Assembly: GCA_037833965.1 (NCBI GenBank)
Contig: AP031354.1
Coordinates: forward strand, 4,814,001 to 4,878,000
Direction: 5' to 3'
DNA length: 64,000 bases
Source of the DNA: Marchantia polymorpha subsp. ruderalis
Taxonomy: Eukaryota > Streptophyta > Marchantiopsida > Marchantiales > Marchantiaceae
The notes beneath the pieces are model-generated. The model was not told where the DNA came from and did not search any database. It was given only the letters and a program-made list of their open reading frames with translations. A program made the translations under genes and the position numbers. Within the stretch, counting starts at the first letter, position 1. Every line of letters starts with the position of its first letter. Shown here piece by piece: positions 12,396 to 23,700 of this stretch.

Positions 12396-13520
12396 ATGGA
12401 AGGAACTCGAGGCCGAAAATCACACGATCTGTTTGAAGCTCGAGCTCGACGAGCTTCTCCCGGTCAGATCACAGACCCATGGCAACTCGTGATGCCGAAG
12501 TCAGCGATCAGGTCCGGTCTGGTCCCGGTGACATGGGGACCGGACGACCGGCACCGGTTGCGTACTGCGACACTCTTGAGCATAGCGTGCGAAGGAGCTC
12601 CCATGCCCATCGTCGTGGCAGCCCGCCAAGTGGCGAGATCTCCGCATCTCATGCATCTTGGTGCGGCTGTGCGACCGTCGTCCTCACCAGAATTAGAAAA
12701 GCCCGCTCGAGCACCGACTCCACATCACATCTACCGCCGCGAGCCCGTCTGTCTGCCTGGACCCGCCCGCCTGCCCGCCCGGCCTTGCGAACAACCACAC
12801 TGGTTGACCCGGGCCGCCGCAGAAACCGGTACGGTCGGTGGACATGTAATACGCCTCATCATACCATGTCCTCCGATGTCAGCATCGACATCCACATCAA
12901 CATCGACCCATCTAGCGGTCTCACCTGATCCGACAACGAAGTCACCCAAAGTTACCGAACCGATTTTGGCCGTATTCCAGCAGCCGGTCACGAGCCTCGG
13001 TCCACCGGCTGCAAGTTGACGAGCAGATCGAATGAATGCGCTCCGGACCCTCTTCGTCCGCATTTTCACGTTCGATGCTCGCAATTTGTCGTTGAATTTG
13101 TTGTGAGCGGAGCCGAGCAGAGCAGCCTAGCCTTGGCCATCTATGGCATCAAAGGTCGTCCTGGCCCAGAAAACCCCCGCGCCATGCTCCCTCTCCCATA
13201 TATTCCTCGACTGCTTCGATGCGCTGGTCGGTGATTCTTCGTGCATTATCGCCCATGTGATGTGAGAGCTCTTCCTTTCTCTTTTTCTCCGACTCCTCCT
13301 CGTCGACCCTCCCTCCCTCCCTCCGCTGGTGCCCCGAACTACTGGAGCGCTGCGACGACTTTCTTTGTTGTGCAAGTGAAAGGTGACGATGGTGAAGGTT
13401 TTTGAATTTTGACTTGGGCTATGCGTTGGCCCGCGGCGGGCGCCGCCGGCAGCAGCCGCAGGAAGCGCCATGCATGCAAGCGAGAGCACGAAGACGACGC
13501 TCTTCTATGCGGAACGAGTT
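12396..13520. other. GC-rich block without a recognisable gene
   Basis: This roughly 1.1-kb block is clearly more GC-rich than its surroundings and has long open frames on both strands (for example 12396-13019 +, 207 codons). None resembles a known protein, and compositions are rich in Arg, Pro, Ser and Thr, as expected of GC-rich noncoding DNA. It contains a short GAC/ATC-type repeat near 12.87-12.91 kb and a CCCT run near 13.31 kb. It could be the leader of a lost gene or a noncoding transcript. Confidence 0.35.
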
Positions 13521-16500
13521 GTGAAGGTCATGGCCTGGCACGCCATGCCATGGGTTGTTAGAAGAAGGTAAATTTCTTGATTCTATCCATGGACCATGGA
13601 TCCGTTAGATGTGCATGTACATTTTGAAAGCTTTGATTCCTCTTTTTAGTGCTGTTTGTTCACCTCACTTCAAGGAATTCATCTTCATAAACACGTGAAA
13701 AGATATTTCTTAGATTCGTGGCCATGCGATTGGTATTATAACCAAAATTAATGTTTAGTTCTCCCTTCCTCTTATTTTTTTTTCATCCTTTGTCATTGTC
13801 AACCAATATTCATTATCCACGGATTGTTTTGTTAAGCAATAAGGCAAAGACCAGCCAACGAACCAAAACTCCATCAATAACTTATATTGATCGGAGATGG
13901 ATAATCTATCAAATGATCGTTAAGTGTAGAAAATATACTTTGTTTTAGATTCGACAGTTGTCTTGTCTTAGTGGCTTTTTTGTCCTTTTGGTCCTGATGG
14001 ATCGCATGCATGGATTGAAAAAAATTTGTTCAGTTTTTTAATATTGAAACACATGGTTTAGAAGAAAGAGAACAACAATGTATGGGAAAGGATTGATTTT
14101 TCTTTTGGCTTCTGCTGATTGCTTTAGCGATTGGACTATGAGTTTGGCTGGTATACATCATTTTTGTTTCTTATTTTTCCTAATTGTGTCTGACTGCCAA
14201 CCTGGATTGACAATCACGGGAGGTTATATGTCAGCAATAGCAGGTTCAATAAATGGACCAGGAGCTGGTCGATGATTTCTATCTTTCAATTTCTTCGTGT
14301 TCTTGACGGTCTATAATTATCAACCTTTGCATTCTATTCTGCCATAAGTTGCTTTCTTCGGGGATAGAAGATTTGGGGCTGATCCAGCTGCTTCAAACAC
14401 ATCTTCCTGCTGATTTTTCCTTTTCCATGGTAGCGAGGAAGTGAACGGGACTTCAATGGCAAAAAAGCATGAACCAACTACTTTGCAAGAGGCCCCAAAG
14501 CGAGTGCAAATTGCATAATTATGATCGCCATGCAAAGAGCGTGGTCAAGGCATCAAGTCAACAGTTCCATAACCGCTGATCTTGTAGCCAGTTGTATGCC
14601 ACTCGCATGCACACGCTGAACACACTGTCACTTCTGACAAGCAAGATTCAACTTGCAACCGATGGACAGTCAGATTCTCAAATTGTTCATCCCCAATGTG
14701 CTTCAACATTGCTTCCCCAGCATTGTTGAATCTTTCCATAATACCACTAACTCATGACATGTACATTTTGATTCGCCTCATTACCACTAACTTTCTGTAT
14801 ACCGTTCATCGGTACATCTCGAATCCTTTGGAACATACGAGTATATCTGCTCGCGACTTATCGTTCATTTCTTATTTCCACCTTCCACTTCAAGTTTTGT
14901 CAAATTTTCTTCCTTTACTCGCTGTGTTCAATCCCTCATCAGATACGTGCGTATAATCAGACGATGTGCTATAGAGTCTCCAGCTTGGTGTTGTTCGACT
15001 CAGATCTCTGCCATTTCTCACGTGTAAGTAAGCGATTGGTGTATGAAAGAAACATATCAAGGCTGAACTTGGTTACCACGGCTTTGTTGTTCATGGCTTC
15101 AATTTGAGCCCGTCTTCGATGTTGTATAACAGTACAAATACTCGTCCAGTCTCTCATTTGTACTCTCGAAGATGTTATGTGTGATTACAGCTGCTACTTG
15201 TCGGACACCATCTTGATTCAAGTTTCTTGCAATTTTTACTGCAACAGATAACTTTTCTGTTGTTTTGTGTTTCTGCTGAGTAATTCGTGAGAACTATTCT
15301 GTCTTCTCCTCGTGTTCGGACGAATGACTGTCACTTGGAAAGCAGTTCGACCTGAATCAAACTGTGCCCCAAATGCAGATAGTCCCGATTTTCTTGTCAA
15401 CTCGTGGGGGAGGTGGCAGTATCTGCCCATAAGCCCCAAAGGGAGCTTTTTTTAGTCTGACAAAAAGTACCTTCTGGTTTGTCGGACACGAGCTTAAAGG
15501 TTCAAAATTGGATTGGAAACTGGCTCCAAGCTAGTTAAAGAATTAGATGTTGTAAAGCGCACTGGATCCATTGTGGAGGTTCCTGTAGGAAAGAGGCATG
15601 TTGTTATTGTTCCATATTCCTGCAGGTTGTATTTAAGTTATACTGTCGAGAGGAAAAGTGCTAGGAAATGGAACAATGGAAAAAAATAAAGTAGGAGCAA
15701 AACGATATGAGCTGTATTTGACGCAAGCAAACATCACCTTTTCATAGGGAAATAAAGTATCAAGCCGACCACTGCTTCAGATCACATGAAGACATGGCTG
15801 TTACACTCCTCATAATTGGGCGGTAATCGACTCACTCACCTACATTAATTTTGGATGAATTTAGATGAGAGTGAGTATATATTTGTTTATTTATTTAAGA
15901 ATTCCCCCTTTTCTCTCCTTTCAATATTTCTCTTCTTGCTCATAGCAATGTCATCTGTTTTTGCAGTTTCATGATGGAAAAATTCAATAGAGCAATGTCC
16001 ATTGGCCTTTTTCCACCAAAACAGAGTACATTTCAGCCATCATTCTCTGTGTTGACAACAACCCTTATATTTTCTTTCTCCCACGGCAGCTTTAGGAAAA
16101 CGAGCACTCAGGAGCTGAGTCTCATCCTTCGCCTTCTCAGACCTTGTAACGATGATGTTCTTCGGATTCTATATTCCCTTAACACGCTTCTCCTCAGAGC
16201 AAAGTTGGACTTCAATCCAAGTTACAAAATTGAATTCCAAGTTTGCTCTTCAATTCTGTTTAGAGGTTGAGATCTGAGGTCGTCGAAGGGGAATATCGAA
16301 AGGGGAGTCCTATGCACACTGTTTCAATGTTGAAACATGCAAAAAAGGGAGACGCTTGGATATAAACTGATGGAGCTGACGATGCTACCATTGAGAATAA
16401 CAAAGAAGAGAAGCCAACACAAACCCCATCAAGCCTACTATCATTGCAGGGACCAGTCACTTTAACTTGCTTCACCCTGTATTCTTCAAGCTTTATTTTG

Positions 16501-17725
16501 AGATAAGTGTCAGTTTCAGACGGAGAAAATCCATCGACTGGCAACGTAGAGTGGGGACTTTCAATGCCCTTGACTTCAGACTTATTTAATAGTATCTTAA
16601 GTTTCAGGCTTCGGAAGTTTGGACCTCGATTGAAATCCTTGATATCTATATATCTGCTAAGCGCAACCGCACCTCATACATTTCGTGCCTGCCTTCTCGC
16701 CCAATCCGTAATCTGAGTCTCAGTAAAGAGCGCAATTGCACTCAACGTAGACTGTTCCTGTTTCCATTTTCTTCATGACTTTAGTATGCGAGGTGGTTTG
16801 CTCCACTAGGAGCAACCCAAAATCCTGCTCCGGGCTGTCTCAGCAGATAGCCGGGTTCAACCCCTCATGCACAGAACTTAATTTGATCCCTGCTACTTGA
16901 TGCACAGAGCTTAATTTGACTGAGTTGATAAGCACACTTTGATTGCAGGTCAAGCTTGGCGGGTAACGCCCGCAACATTTGATTGAATAAAAATATTTAA
17001 TTACAAAATATGAAAAATATTCTTCATCTTCCTTACCAAGTCATGTTCTTCACTTCCTTGTCTACTTCTACTTGCAGTCTTTGATAGTTACGAAGATATT
17101 GTCAAACTCATATCCAAGTCGGATATCCAAGCTGGATAACTACAGAAGGGATAAGAGTATGTGGACTCGTTACAAATGCCAACTAGATGCATGAGAAGTA
17201 TCTTAGCAACAATGTGAAGCCCTTTAAGCATACAATAAATCGAAAACCGGCAAGTATTACTGGCTTGCAACAAGAAGTAATACATCATGTTCATGTTATT
17301 TTGCTTTCCTAAGGCAAAGCCCGACAGGTGTGGCATTGTCCCGGACTGGAGATGATGGGGAGATTTTGTGACGGTATGACGTAAAGGCAATCATCTTGAT
17401 GGCCGACACAACTAACATCGTGCAAAACCACTCAGAAACGGGTAGAAGGACCTGGGCAATGTTCCAGGGAATGATTACCAAAGAATTGTTCCGCAAATCG
17501 ATGAATCACTGGGAAGCTAGTATGCCCTTAAATGTGAGACTAAACTACAGTATTTTTTGCTCCCATTTGCAGGGGAAAAACTAGGTCTAATTTTAACAAG
17601 GTTGGAGTTGAAGAACGTGCCACTCCTTATGAGGTATTACGATTAAAAAACGGAGGGACAATCCTAGACGTGCACCTATACACTTGCCTAACTGTAATCC
17701 TACGCCAATATTATTTGCTACCTAT
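13521..17725. other. Intergenic DNA between the NLA-like and PTM-like genes
   Basis: No gene is supported here. Short frames occur on both strands without resemblance to known proteins. The last several hundred bases before 17726 are the likely 3' untranslated and downstream region of the PTM-like gene on the minus strand. One short exception, a possible atp1-derived scrap at about 15522, is listed separately. Confidence 0.5.
15522..15596 (+). pseudogene. Possible scrap of a mitochondrial-type ATP synthase alpha subunit (atp1)
   Basis: Read in one frame, about 25 codons give KLVKELDVVKRTGSIVEVPV followed by GKR. Mitochondrial and bacterial ATP synthase alpha chains have a very similar stretch (EGDLVKRTGSIVDVPVGK) just before LGRVVDALG. 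Nothing upstream or downstream continues the match, so it is at most a short insert or gene remnant. The match is short and could be chance. The plastid AtpA version of this segment is less similar. Confidence 0.35.
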
Positions 17726-20700
17726 TCAACATTCACCGACTCCTTGCTCATGCGAACCCTCTGATTCTTTGCCTTCCGGTTGTGGCAAAGGTTCTGGATC
17801 TGCTTGTACCTGAGCTACGAGACTAGATGGTCGGCCAGGTCCTTCTTGTACACTGGTGAAAGCAGCAGCGCCTCCATAGGCGTCGGGGGCCAATGGAGTA
17901 GCTGCAGAAGGTAAGTCCTCCGTTGGTCCAACCCACCTTGCTCCCGGGGCCATCGAAGCCGATCCTTCTCCACCAGTCCAACCAGCAACTGGGCCGACTC
18001 CAGTGGGTACTGCAAGCCGTTCAGCTGCAGTCCAGCCAACGGCAGGGTCCAAATCAGAGGACCCTGGTGTTGTTTCGCGTCGAGACCAGTCAGCACTTGC
18101 GCCCGCTCCCGAAGTTCCTGCTAGGCCTGCACTTCTGTTATTCCATTCTGCAGCTCCGGCTAAATTTTCGTCAACTCCATCAGCTCCGCACCAAGCGGCG
18201 GCACCTGAAGCAACTCCAGATGCAGAGACTGGGGCATCTACCCATGCAGTTCCTAAGGGGATTTCAGGTCCTGCAACACCTTCCAGATAATCATCATCTG
18301 AGGCTAGAAGCTCAGTAAAAGATAGGGCTGCCGTACCCCGGGATGACAGATCTAGCGGTGACGAAAAGTCACTAGGCAGATCAAGCTGACCTGAACCAGT
18401 ATTGCTGGCCCAGAGATTCACATTATGCTCGCCTATTGAAGACAGTGAGGTCGTCAGCTGGAGTTGTTGTTCAAGGTCACACATGAGCCCACTTGTCAGA
18501 TCGAAATCAGCTGGGCCTAAGCCGTGACCAAAATTACTGCCATCAACAGCCAGAGCCTGCTCGGCTTGATTGGTTGCGGCAACAAAATCTGGAAATGCCT
18601 TCATGTCATTGAATCCACACAAGTCCTTCTCTGAAGGATACTTCCAAGATGACTGTACACTTCTATTAACGTTCTCAGCATCTATGACCTCCCCATGATC
18701 AATACTACCTCTCCTACGAACCTTCGCTGCAGGTCGTTGTCGTGTGCCGCTGATCGGACAAGAAGGGGCTCGACATTTACGACATTTGTGGCACTTGAAC
18801 CCCATAAGGAGTGGGACATCTTCTTGTGTCAGACCTACTGCGTCTCCATGATACCACTCTGCACACAAGACGAATCCAATGCAACATCATCGGCATGTCC
18901 TAGAAAACCAACGCGAACAAGCATCGCCAACCCTGGGATCTACATTACTTTAAGGTGCAAAAGCGCGTACCTTTTGATCATAGTAGACAGCAGGGAGAAA
19001 AGTTCCAAATAAACCAAGACCTTATGCAGTAGAATTTTAGCCCACTGAGACTGAATAGGGAATTGTACAACTAATACCTTTTAAGACAATTGCTGAAGAT
19101 TGGTCTAAAGACCATGGACCCCACGCTCTAACTGAAGAGATGTGGTGCTCGCATGAGAAGACTAAGTATGAGAAGAAGAAAAATTTGTAGTGAAAATTTC
19201 CTATTTTGTTATGGAGATCACTGACATAGGTGGGACTGCTTTGGAGATCTAATCTATCGACCTGACTACATAATACCAAAGCAACAATTTCTAAGCCGCT
19301 CTTTGATATTATCAAGGCTAGTAAAATCTATAAAACAGGTTGGGACACCACTAGCAGAGCGATATTACGGACCGGTTTCGCTTTCAGCTGGAGAACCAGA
19401 AAGTTTACAAGGGCTGAAGTCTTGACCCCTATTCCTTTTGATGATCGTCACAGAGCATCTCAAGCGGGGTCTTACATTGACTAAAATGAACGATGTTCCA
19501 TGTAGCAGGCGGTAGGGACGTACCTTCACACCACTCGCAACTGATGAAGGAGTAGGCAGGATCGTAACCTTCAGAGCACAGAGAACATCGTGGCACATTG
19601 TTCGGATCTATGTCCACGTGACCCGCAAACACCAATCTTTCCTGCCGAAACCTCGCAACATCCTCATCAGACTTCTTCTTCCGACGAACGTACTGCAATC
19701 CGTTGCTGGCCTTCCTCTTCTCGTTCCGAACAAGAGGGTTAGGACTATCAGCATCTTCGCTTGTTATTGGCAGACCCTTCAGAAGAACTTTTAACCTTTT
19801 CCGCTTTTGTGGGGATTTCTTTTTGTCCGTGAGGGCAAACTCGAAATCATCCTCAGAAAATTCTGCTTCGGATGGGGCACCGTCTTTGGACAATCCCATG
19901 TTCCTCTTAGAAGCGAGCCGATTTTCATCTTCTTTGCTCGACACGGCAGGAGTGTGATTTGGAAGACTCTTTCCAATTTTCAATTTGACCTTCACATGTT
20001 CATCCTCATTTACAGCAGGGCATTTACTAGGAGACATACTGTTCTTGATCCTCGATGAGGTTCTCCTTTCTACCTGGACCGTATCCGGACTAAGATGCAA
20101 CTCCCTTCCAACAGCTTGGAGGCTCTTCAATTTCCTTCCGGATTTACTTCTTCCTCCCCCCTTCCCTGGACTATTGGCTAGCAAATGACTGGAATCTGCT
20201 GAAAGCCGGGTGTAGGCTCTCTTCTCAGAATCTCTCTCTTCAGAATCGGAAGACTCATGTTCAGATCCACTTAGGAGACCATTCCTCCTCTGTCCGGACT
20301 TCCTTCTTCCTTGAGGTGAATCATCCTTCTCCGGAGATGAGTGGCTAGCCATAGAAGAGCCTCTATCCTTCTTCCTTGACGATTTTGAGTTGGAACCAGA
20401 TTTACCACCCACTTCATCTGCATCTCCCATTGGAATACCTTTGCTAGCGCCAACAAAACTGCCTTCGGGATAATGAGATTGCATGCTGCGTATCTTGTAC
20501 GAGGGCTTCCGGTTCCGCTGACTTAGTCGAAGTTTTGCGCAACTCTTACAAACGGCTACTTTGTCGCGTCCATCGATGGTTTCTTCGACTTCTGTACAAG
20601 CGATGTGGAATTTCTCTGCGCCACAGCACACAACCTGAGTCTTAGATGACACGGAAGGAAAATGCACAATCACCTGCAAAGTACTCTGGATTGAACAGAG

Positions 20701-23700
20701 ACAGCGTAAAATTGATCGGTTCAAACTGTTGATGTGAGAAAAATTGACGTTTCATGAGCGATAATGATTCACAACAAAAACAAAAACACAAGAAGTGGTA
20801 ATGAACATCACATACCGGTACAACGCTGGCACTGAATAGATTGGCTGGAAACCCAAGAGATCAACATCACACACAACAACGGTATGATGTTAGTAAAATC
20901 ATGATATTGACAGCGGAGCCTTCCAAAGAACAAAAAAACGAAAATGGAATACATGACACAGACAGTGATCATGGCCTTGCCTAGCTCACCTGTTCAAGCA
21001 GCTGAGATGACAAAATCCACATATCCAGTTTGACAGTTTCAAAGGCTCGTGTGAATCGTATAGGTGAGGATCGCTTATCATGTCCCAGAACGAAAGCTTC
21101 CTCTCTACAACAGGCGTTTGTAATTTACGAAACTTCACAGATTTGTGTAGCTTCACATGTTGAGACTTGCGTCTTTTCTGCTCGTAGTCCTTCAACAACC
21201 ACAGTGGCACATCTTTATCCAGACTCCATTGTTCACTGCCTCCTTCTTTAGAACCTGCTGATGGCACCTTCTTGCTTGTAGCGTTGCCATTCGCAAGGTC
21301 AAGTTGTTGGTGAGTAGAATCACTGACATCCGCACCATCTTTTGGAATATAGAGCAGATACTTTATACAACCATCTTCTTCTGATTTCGATAAGATCTCA
21401 GCTTTGGTCATCTTATTGTCGACTGAGGATTTGATGTTGTGGGTAGATGCATCCCACGGAGAAACGATCTCAGTCCACTTAATGTACTTATCCAAGCATC
21501 TCACCTGCAGATATACAGATTAACTGCATTCAGTAGTGTTCATCGGTAACAGCTTGGAGATCACAGAGCCCGATTCGTGGCTGAGTTCCACTGTGCGGTA
21601 CTACTAATAACAAATTGGGAATAAGTAGAGGAGATGAAGAGGGAGGCGGACCGGGGGACTACTGAAAGGGGAATCTCTCATCTCGGTCTCTCTCATTGAA
21701 TCTTCCCCGAATAAAAAAACATTCCAAATTACTTCAGAGTTTCCAGGCGTCAACCTTAAAACCCTTCACTAGCTCATCCACCTGGATACACATAGTTAAT
21801 GACATTGAGAGATGTTGTTAAGCATTCAGCTCAGGCAACACATTTCAGGCAACACTACAAGGTTCGCTAGATTCATTGGATTTCCTGACCAACCGAGTCA
21901 CTGATCAACGTAGGCTATAAACGTATGATTTGTACTTCGCCATTAACATTGAAACAATCTATAAAAATCAGTGTCTTGACCACAACCCACCTTTTGTTTG
22001 TAGAGTACAATTGTCCTAATGCTACGATCTAAGAGTGAGGAACTGGACGGACGACTATACGTTTAATATCACATACTTAAGCAGGAAATAAAGTTTAAAA
22101 AACCACTGCCCTCAAGTCCTGCGAATTCTACAGAACGAGAAAAAGGCAACTAGCAAGTGGATTCAATAAGGGGCCAATCAAGCCTCCACAAGGGAAATTG
22201 TGAGCAACACAAGAAATGACCGAAAGGAGACATATGTTACACAGAATTCAACAGACCTGGACAGCGAGTTGAGCGACTGCAGAAATCTTCTCTGTTTTCG
22301 CCCTCCAAGCTTGTAGTTGTGTTCTTCGAGGAAGATCTGAGGTCTTTGAGTACACTAGTTCGGGTATTTCCTTCATCCCACCTGAACATTCAATTGAGTT
22401 GTCCATTGCTATAGTTATATTGAGTATGGAGTGTTTTAATCAAAACTGGTCTTACGCTCCCAGACCCAATATATTACATGACGCCTTCGAGACCAAATAG
22501 AATCAGTACCTTGACTACTATATTTATTCCAGACAAACCTACCACCTCTGGGGCATGGTACACGCTTCAGAGAACCAAAAAAGACGTTATGCATTTCTGT
22601 CAAGTTACTAAAACAAGAATGAGAGGCCTCTGGGGCATGGTACACGCTTCAGAGAACCAAAAAAGACGTTATGCATTTCTGTCAAGTTACTAAAACAAGA
22701 ATGAGAGGCCTCTGGGGCATGGTACACGCTTCAGAGAACCAAAAAAGACGTTATGCATTTCTGTCAAGTTACTAAAACAAGAATGAGAGGCCGCTCATTA
22801 CCTTGTCGTGCGGCACGCTTCAATGCTGCCCGAGGAAGACTTTCCCAGTTGTAAACTTGTCGAGAGAGTTTACCACCTCTCCACCACTTGACTCCAAAAC
22901 AACCTCCGTCATAAGCAAAAACGGCTGGAGTTTTCGACACAGTTGGTGGTCTACCTCGCCTTTTAGGAGCACCCTTCTTCGGCCCAGCAGCTCCAGCTCC
23001 ACTGACGGATATCACATAATTGGAAATAAAAGGAGGAGCATCTTCCACAACCTTCTCCCAATCCGCTGATAGAGCAATCTTACGAAGGTTAAACTCCATC
23101 TGCAAGGGACGCATACAATCACTGATGAGTTTCTATAGAATATACGGGTATTGCGATACTCACATCAAATTGTAGTTAGTCAGTTTTTTGGTAGGTGTCA
23201 TTGCTGCAGACCGCTTAGAGACATGATTATCAGCTGATACAGACGATATCTGTGCAGAACAGATGATGAATAATGAACAAACGCATCGAAGGACAAATTT
23301 CATGTACGACATATACCTGGACCAAGAGTTACATATACTTACTTCTAGAAGAGCCCGTCGGACGTCCTCGATTGACATGCCCTGCTCAACACGTTTACGC
23401 CAAGCTTTCCTGTAACCAGCCACTTCCCAGGGACCATCTAACAGACCATGTAGAGTCTCTTCCATGTACAACATGTACGCTGCAACTGCAGCGTAGTGAC
23501 CAGGAGGTCCTTTGATAGGCTTTATTCCTCCAGATACTCCTGCAGCACCCCCAGAAATCTGTCCTGTCACTTGAGTAAGCAGACAACCCTTGCGATTTGG
23601 TGTCCTGCAATTAACACACCAACCACATTTCTCCTTCGGAGCTTCCATGGCTCTCTTCTTCAGACTCGGCCAGAAGAAATTAGGGGCAGCCTGAGAGAAA

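Noticed and set aside
12396-13019. 207-codon open frame on the plus strand
   Set aside because: GC-rich region with overlapping open frames on both strands, no domain, no splice-compatible continuation; not called as a gene.
16800-16900. GGGTTCAACCCC resembling a tRNA T-arm
   Set aside because: No matching acceptor, D or anticodon arms could be folded around it.
22545-22790. CRISPR-like array
   Set aside because: Three adjacent 82-bp units with no spacers in a plant intron; an ordinary tandem duplication.
23160-23342. Open continuation of the PTM exon into the following intron (residues ending KKLTNYNLM)
   Set aside because: Family alignment runs directly from RRALLE to MEFNLRKIALS across the intron, and an extra exon here would not keep phase with 23099.
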